NCBI GenBank assembly: GCA_947458835.1
Contig: CANHBC010000010.1
Location: 1 to 37,947, forward strand
DNA length: 37,947 nucleotides
From: Betaproteobacteria bacterium
Lineage (GTDB): Bacteria > Pseudomonadota > Gammaproteobacteria > Burkholderiales > CAIKXV01
Direction of reading: 5' to 3'
Positions 34,841 to 37,947 of the stretch are shown piece after piece; position 1 is the stretch's first letter; the number at the start of each line of letters is the position of its first letter. The notes beneath the pieces are model-generated. The model had not been told where the DNA came from. It saw only the letters and a list, made by a program, of their open reading frames with translations, and did not search any database. A program made the translations under genes and the position numbers.

Positions 34841-36910
34841 CTACTTCAGGATCCTGAACAGGTTATGGTGTGAATCGGTGAAGGTCGGCAGATCCCTGCG
34901 GTCGATGATCTGCTCGGCATCTTTCAGCCGTGCATGCGCCAGCAGCGCCTTGTTGCGCGTGACGATCACCTGGTCGGTCGACGAGTTCCAGTAACTCGCG
35001 CCTCCGGCGTCGGGCGGATTGTCGGACACCAGCACCGCCTCCATGCCGAACTCGGAAGCCAGCCGCTTGATGACCGGCATCAGGTCGATATAGCGGTTGG
35101 TCGCCTGGAACATGATCACGCCGTCGGGTGCGAGGTGCTTGACGTACAGCGCCATCGCCTCGCGCGTGATCAGGTGCATCGGGATCGAGTCGCCCGAGAA
35201 CGCGTCGATGCCCAGTACGTGGTAGCCGCGGGGTTGCTCGCGCTCGAGCGACAGCCGTCCGTCACCGATGATCACCGAGGTTTTCGCCGGGGTGTCGCGC
35301 AGGAAGGTGAATTCCCGCTTCTCGATCTCGATCACCTTCGGGCTGATCTCGTAGAAGATGATCTCGTCGCCCTGGCGGCCGTAGGCTGCGACCACGCCGG
35401 CCCCCAGGCCGATCACGCCGATCCGGCGCGGGGCGGGTGCGATCTCGTTGATCGCGGCGAACATGCGTCCGTAGCCGGACGTGACGCTGAAGTAGTCGCT
35501 CGGTACGCCCTTGTATTTGTCCCCGAGCAGCTGGCCGCCGTGGATGATGCTGCCGTGGAGCATCGCACGGTAGGAGGTGCCGTCGTACTCGCGGTCGCGG
35601 ATGCGCACCACGCCGTAGAAGTCGCGCTCCATCACGCGCATGTCGTCGGCGTACTCCTGCGCGCCCTTGGTCGCGTACCAGGATGTGGCGAACACCACGG
35701 CGATGCCGATCAGCAGCTGCTTGCCTTCGAGCTGCAGCATCAGCAGCAGCGCGAGCGCGACCAGCGAGATGTTGAGCTCGAAGTAGCCTTCCAGCGTGAG
35801 CGGGGCGACGATCGCGATCAGCACCGCACCCAGCGCGCCGCCGACCGACATCATCAGGTAGAACCGGGTCAGGTGCCGAGGGTCGGGCTTGTGCCTGGCG
35901 AGTTCGCCGTGGCAGAACATGCAGGCGACGAACAGGCCGGCGAGGTAGAGCGGGGCGGCGACCGACAGCGACAGCGAGGGGATCTTCCACGCCATCAGCG
36001 GGAGTCCGGGGATCAGCAGCGCGATGTACAGCCAGCGCACGTACCAGCGCGGGTGGTCGAAGCACAGGATGAAGGTGATCAGGTACAGCGACAGTGGGAC
36101 CACCCACATGAAGGGCACGCTGGCGATGTTCTGGGTAATGTGGTTGCTGATCGCCAGCAGCATCACCGAGCCCATCGCCGACAACGACAGCCACTGGATC
36201 TGGGTGCCGATCGACGGCTTGCTCGCCGCAGCCTCGGAAGCCTCGGCAGCGGTCGGTGCCGGCATCGGGTTGTCCCGTGCCGCCTTGATCGAGATCCAGC
36301 CCGTGGCCGCGCACACGACGACGAATCCTGCGTAGATCAGCGACCAGCCCCAGCCCAGCGCGTTCAGGTCGAGCCACGGCTCGAACAGCACCGGGAAGCC
36401 GAGCAGCGCGAGCAGCGAAGCGAAGTTCGACAGCGCGAACAGGCGGTAGGGCACGCCGGTGCGGAAGCGCTGCCAGTACCAGGTCTGCAGCAGCGGTGTA
36501 GTGGTGGACAGCAGGAAGTAGGGAAGGCCGATGGTCACCGTGAGCAGCAGCAGGATGCGCAGGATCGGTTCTTCGTCGCCGACCGGCTTCCAGGCGTCGG
36601 ACGCCAGGATCGGCAGCGCGATGATCGACAACAGCATCAGCCCGATGTGCAGCCAGGTCTGCCGCTTCTGGCCCAGGCGCGTCGTCAGGTCGGCGTAGGC
36701 ATAGCCGGCGAGCAGGGTGCTCTGGAAGAACACCAGGCAGGTCGTCCAGACCGCTGCCGAGCCACCGAACCACGGCAGGATCTGCTTGGCGATGATCGGC
36801 TGGACCAGGAACAGCAGGAACGCCGAGAGGAAGATCGTGCCGGCGTAAGGCAGGATCGCGGACGCCGACATCGTCGACGGGGGCGGGGCGGTCGGGGCAG
36901 TGGCGGACAT
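34841..36910 (-). CDS. Fused MFS-type membrane / spermidine-synthase-like protein
   Basis: N-terminal multi-TM (SAILPYAGTIFLSAFLLFLVQPIIAKQILPWFGGSAAVWTTCLVFFQ); C-terminal IGVIGLGAGVVAAYGRQGDEIIFYEISPKVIEIEKREF...VLGIDAFSGDSIPMHLITREAM. Confidence 0.93.
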   Translation of the reverse strand: MSATAPTAPPPSTMSASAILPYAGTIFLSAFLLFLVQPIIAKQILPWFGGSAAVWTTCLVFFQSTLLAGYAYADLTTRLGQKRQTWLHIGLMLLSIIALPILASDAWKPVGDEEPILRILLLLTVTIGLPYFLLSTTTPLLQTWYWQRFRTGVPYRLFALSNFASLLALLGFPVLFEPWLDLNALGWGWSLIYAGFVVVCAATGWISIKAARDNPMPAPTAAEASEAAASKPSIGTQIQWLSLSAMGSVMLLAISNHITQNIASVPFMWVVPLSLYLITFILCFDHPRWYVRWLYIALLIPGLPLMAWKIPSLSLSVAAPLYLAGLFVACMFCHGELARHKPDPRHLTRFYLMMSVGGALGAVLIAIVAPLTLEGYFELNISLVALALLLMLQLEGKQLLIGIAVVFATSWYATKGAQEYADDMRVMERDFYGVVRIRDREYDGTSYRAMLHGSIIHGGQLLGDKYKGVPSDYFSVTSGYGRMFAAINEIAPAPRRIGVIGLGAGVVAAYGRQGDEIIFYEISPKVIEIEKREFTFLRDTPAKTSVIIGDGRLSLEREQPRGYHVLGIDAFSGDSIPMHLITREAMALYVKHLAPDGVIMFQATNRYIDLMPVIKRLASEFGMEAVLVSDNPPDAGGASYWNSSTDQVIVTRNKALLAHARLKDAEQIIDRRDLPTFTDSHHNLFRILK

Positions 36911-37081
36911 CGGCGGCTCGGTTGGCGCGGCAGGGCCGCGGGGGTCACGGCAAAGCCGCGCATTATCCGCGAAACGCGGGCGGGCGGATATCGTTGACCG
37001 GGAGCGCGGCGCGCCTGGCCGGCTCGACGGGCAGGGGTGCGTGGGGAGGGAAGGCAGCGAGCAGTTGCCCTGGGCAGGTCA

Positions 37082-37947
37082 TCACTGGATCCGGTAGGCC
37101 ATAGCTCCCGGCTTGCCCGCCAGACGCAACTCGAACTCGCCGGATCCGATGTCCCAGACTTCGAAGCAGTCGTGCATCGATACCGCCCGCTCGCGTATGC
37201 CGATGCTGTTGACCGCAAAGCAGACAACGTCCCGCGTGCGGTCGAGCCGCACCCTGCCGCTGGGTGCGGTACCGTCGAGTTCAACCGCTGTCAGGTTGGC
37301 GCCTCTCGTGGTGAAGGAGCGCATCTCGTTGCCACCGCGAGTGAAGACGAAGGTGCGCGACGTTGCCGGAAAGTGCTGGGCCAGCGCGTCGCCGACGAGC
37401 CGCTGACCTTTACCGGTCGCCTCCGAGTCCTTCAGCTTTGCGGCGGCTTCGGCGCGCCGAGTCGCATCCGCGGCGAGGGCAAGGCGGCCGCGTTCGGGCA
37501 CTTCGCGCACCTGCTCGGCGGGCACGGCGAAGGCGAGGTTGCCGGTCAAGCTTGTGAGCGTGGTTATCCCGATCAGCCGGCCCTGTTCGTCGAACAGGCC
37601 GCCCCCGCTCGATCCCGGGGAAATCGGGGCCGAGGTCTGTATCCAGGGTTCGACGCGGTCCTTGCTGACGAGTGTGCGTAGCGACGAGATCAGCCCGTCG
37701 CTGAGGGTGAGTTCCAGGCCCACTGGCGCGCCGATCGCGTAGACGCGCTGGCCGATCCGCAGGCCGGCGCTCGAACCCAGAACGACCGCTGGCGCCGTCA
37801 GCCCGGGCACCCGCATCTGGCAGAGATCGCGCTCGACGTCGGGGAACTCGAGGATGGCCTGCAGCACCACCGGGCCGTTGACCACCTCGACGCGCTGGCT
37901 CTTGCGCAGCACGTGGCAGTTGGTGATGACGGTTTCGGGCCCGATCA
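37082..37947 (-). CDS. Trypsin-like serine protease (N-terminus beyond window edge)
   Basis: Minus frame stays open to the window end (IGPETVITNCHVLRKSQRVEV, catalytic-His context). IQTSAPISPGSSGGGLFDEQGRLIGITT carries the catalytic Ser. Confidence 0.88.
   Translation of the reverse strand, partial: IGPETVITNCHVLRKSQRVEVVNGPVVLQAILEFPDVERDLCQMRVPGLTAPAVVLGSSAGLRIGQRVYAIGAPVGLELTLSDGLISSLRTLVSKDRVEPWIQTSAPISPGSSGGGLFDEQGRLIGITTLTSLTGNLAFAVPAEQVREVPERGRLALAADATRRAEAAAKLKDSEATGKGQRLVGDALAQHFPATSRTFVFTRGGNEMRSFTTRGANLTAVELDGTAPSGRVRLDRTRDVVCFAVNSIGIRERAVSMHDCFEVWDIGSGEFELRLAGKPGAMAYRIQ

Noticed and set aside
34668-34994. 108-aa ORF with LRQKARPDPIRV peptide repeats
   Set aside because: The peptide repeat is just translation of the 36-bp tandem DNA repeat. 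The ORF overlaps the repeat cluster and the antisense of the spermidine-synthase-like gene.
34934-36997. 687-aa + strand ORF
   Set aside because: Antisense to the fused MFS/spermidine-synthase gene; low-complexity RDQHRxE-type translation typical of GC-rich antisense frames.
1-37947. tRNA, rRNA, prophage, transposase, toxin-antitoxin or defence genes
   Set aside because: None of the ORF translations showed recognisable motifs of these classes, and no tRNA-like cloverleaf was noticed in intergenic gaps. A tRNAscan-SE/Infernal run would be decisive.

Overview
This is a GC-rich window, probably from a betaproteobacterium of Burkholderiales type (inferred from gene content). It is dominated by periplasmic-binding-protein uptake genes and catabolic enzymes. 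I support about 29 complete or near-complete protein genes plus truncated ones at both edges. (1) Left edge: partial amidase, two tandem Bug/TctC receptors and an FGly-type sulfatase, then a third Bug gene. (2) Two divergent exosortase-target (PEP-CTERM/VPLPA-CTERM) proteins. (3) IlvD/Edd dehydratase, transaldolase, SDR and a type II P-type ATPase. (4) A minus-strand catabolic run: Bug, isocitrate-lyase/PEP-mutase family enzyme, Gfo/Idh/MocA oxidoreductase, ACMSD-like amidohydrolase, aromatic-ring FAD monooxygenase. (5) rlmJ and a UxaA/GarD-family dehydratase. (6) A five-gene oligopeptide ABC transporter, divergent from an argE-like deacetylase. (7) An NMT1/SsuA-type ABC importer operon ending in a phosphoribosyltransferase. 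(8) A fused MFS/spermidine-synthase-like protein and, at the right edge, a trypsin-like serine protease. No rRNA, tRNA, CRISPR array, transposase or phage gene was recognised. The observations most worth checking are: an in-frame amber codon that cuts a PEP-CTERM protein off from its sorting tail; decayed amidase and Bug 3' fragments, one of which supplies the C-terminus and stop of the other PEP-CTERM protein in antisense; two long palindromic repeats sharing GGGTCAG/CTGACCC ends, one inside a complex 36-bp duplication; and a leader with mutually exclusive hairpins upstream of the NMT1-type importer/phosphoribosyltransferase operon (candidate purine-sensing RNA). I did not find a clear multi-gene defence system or similarly novel system.
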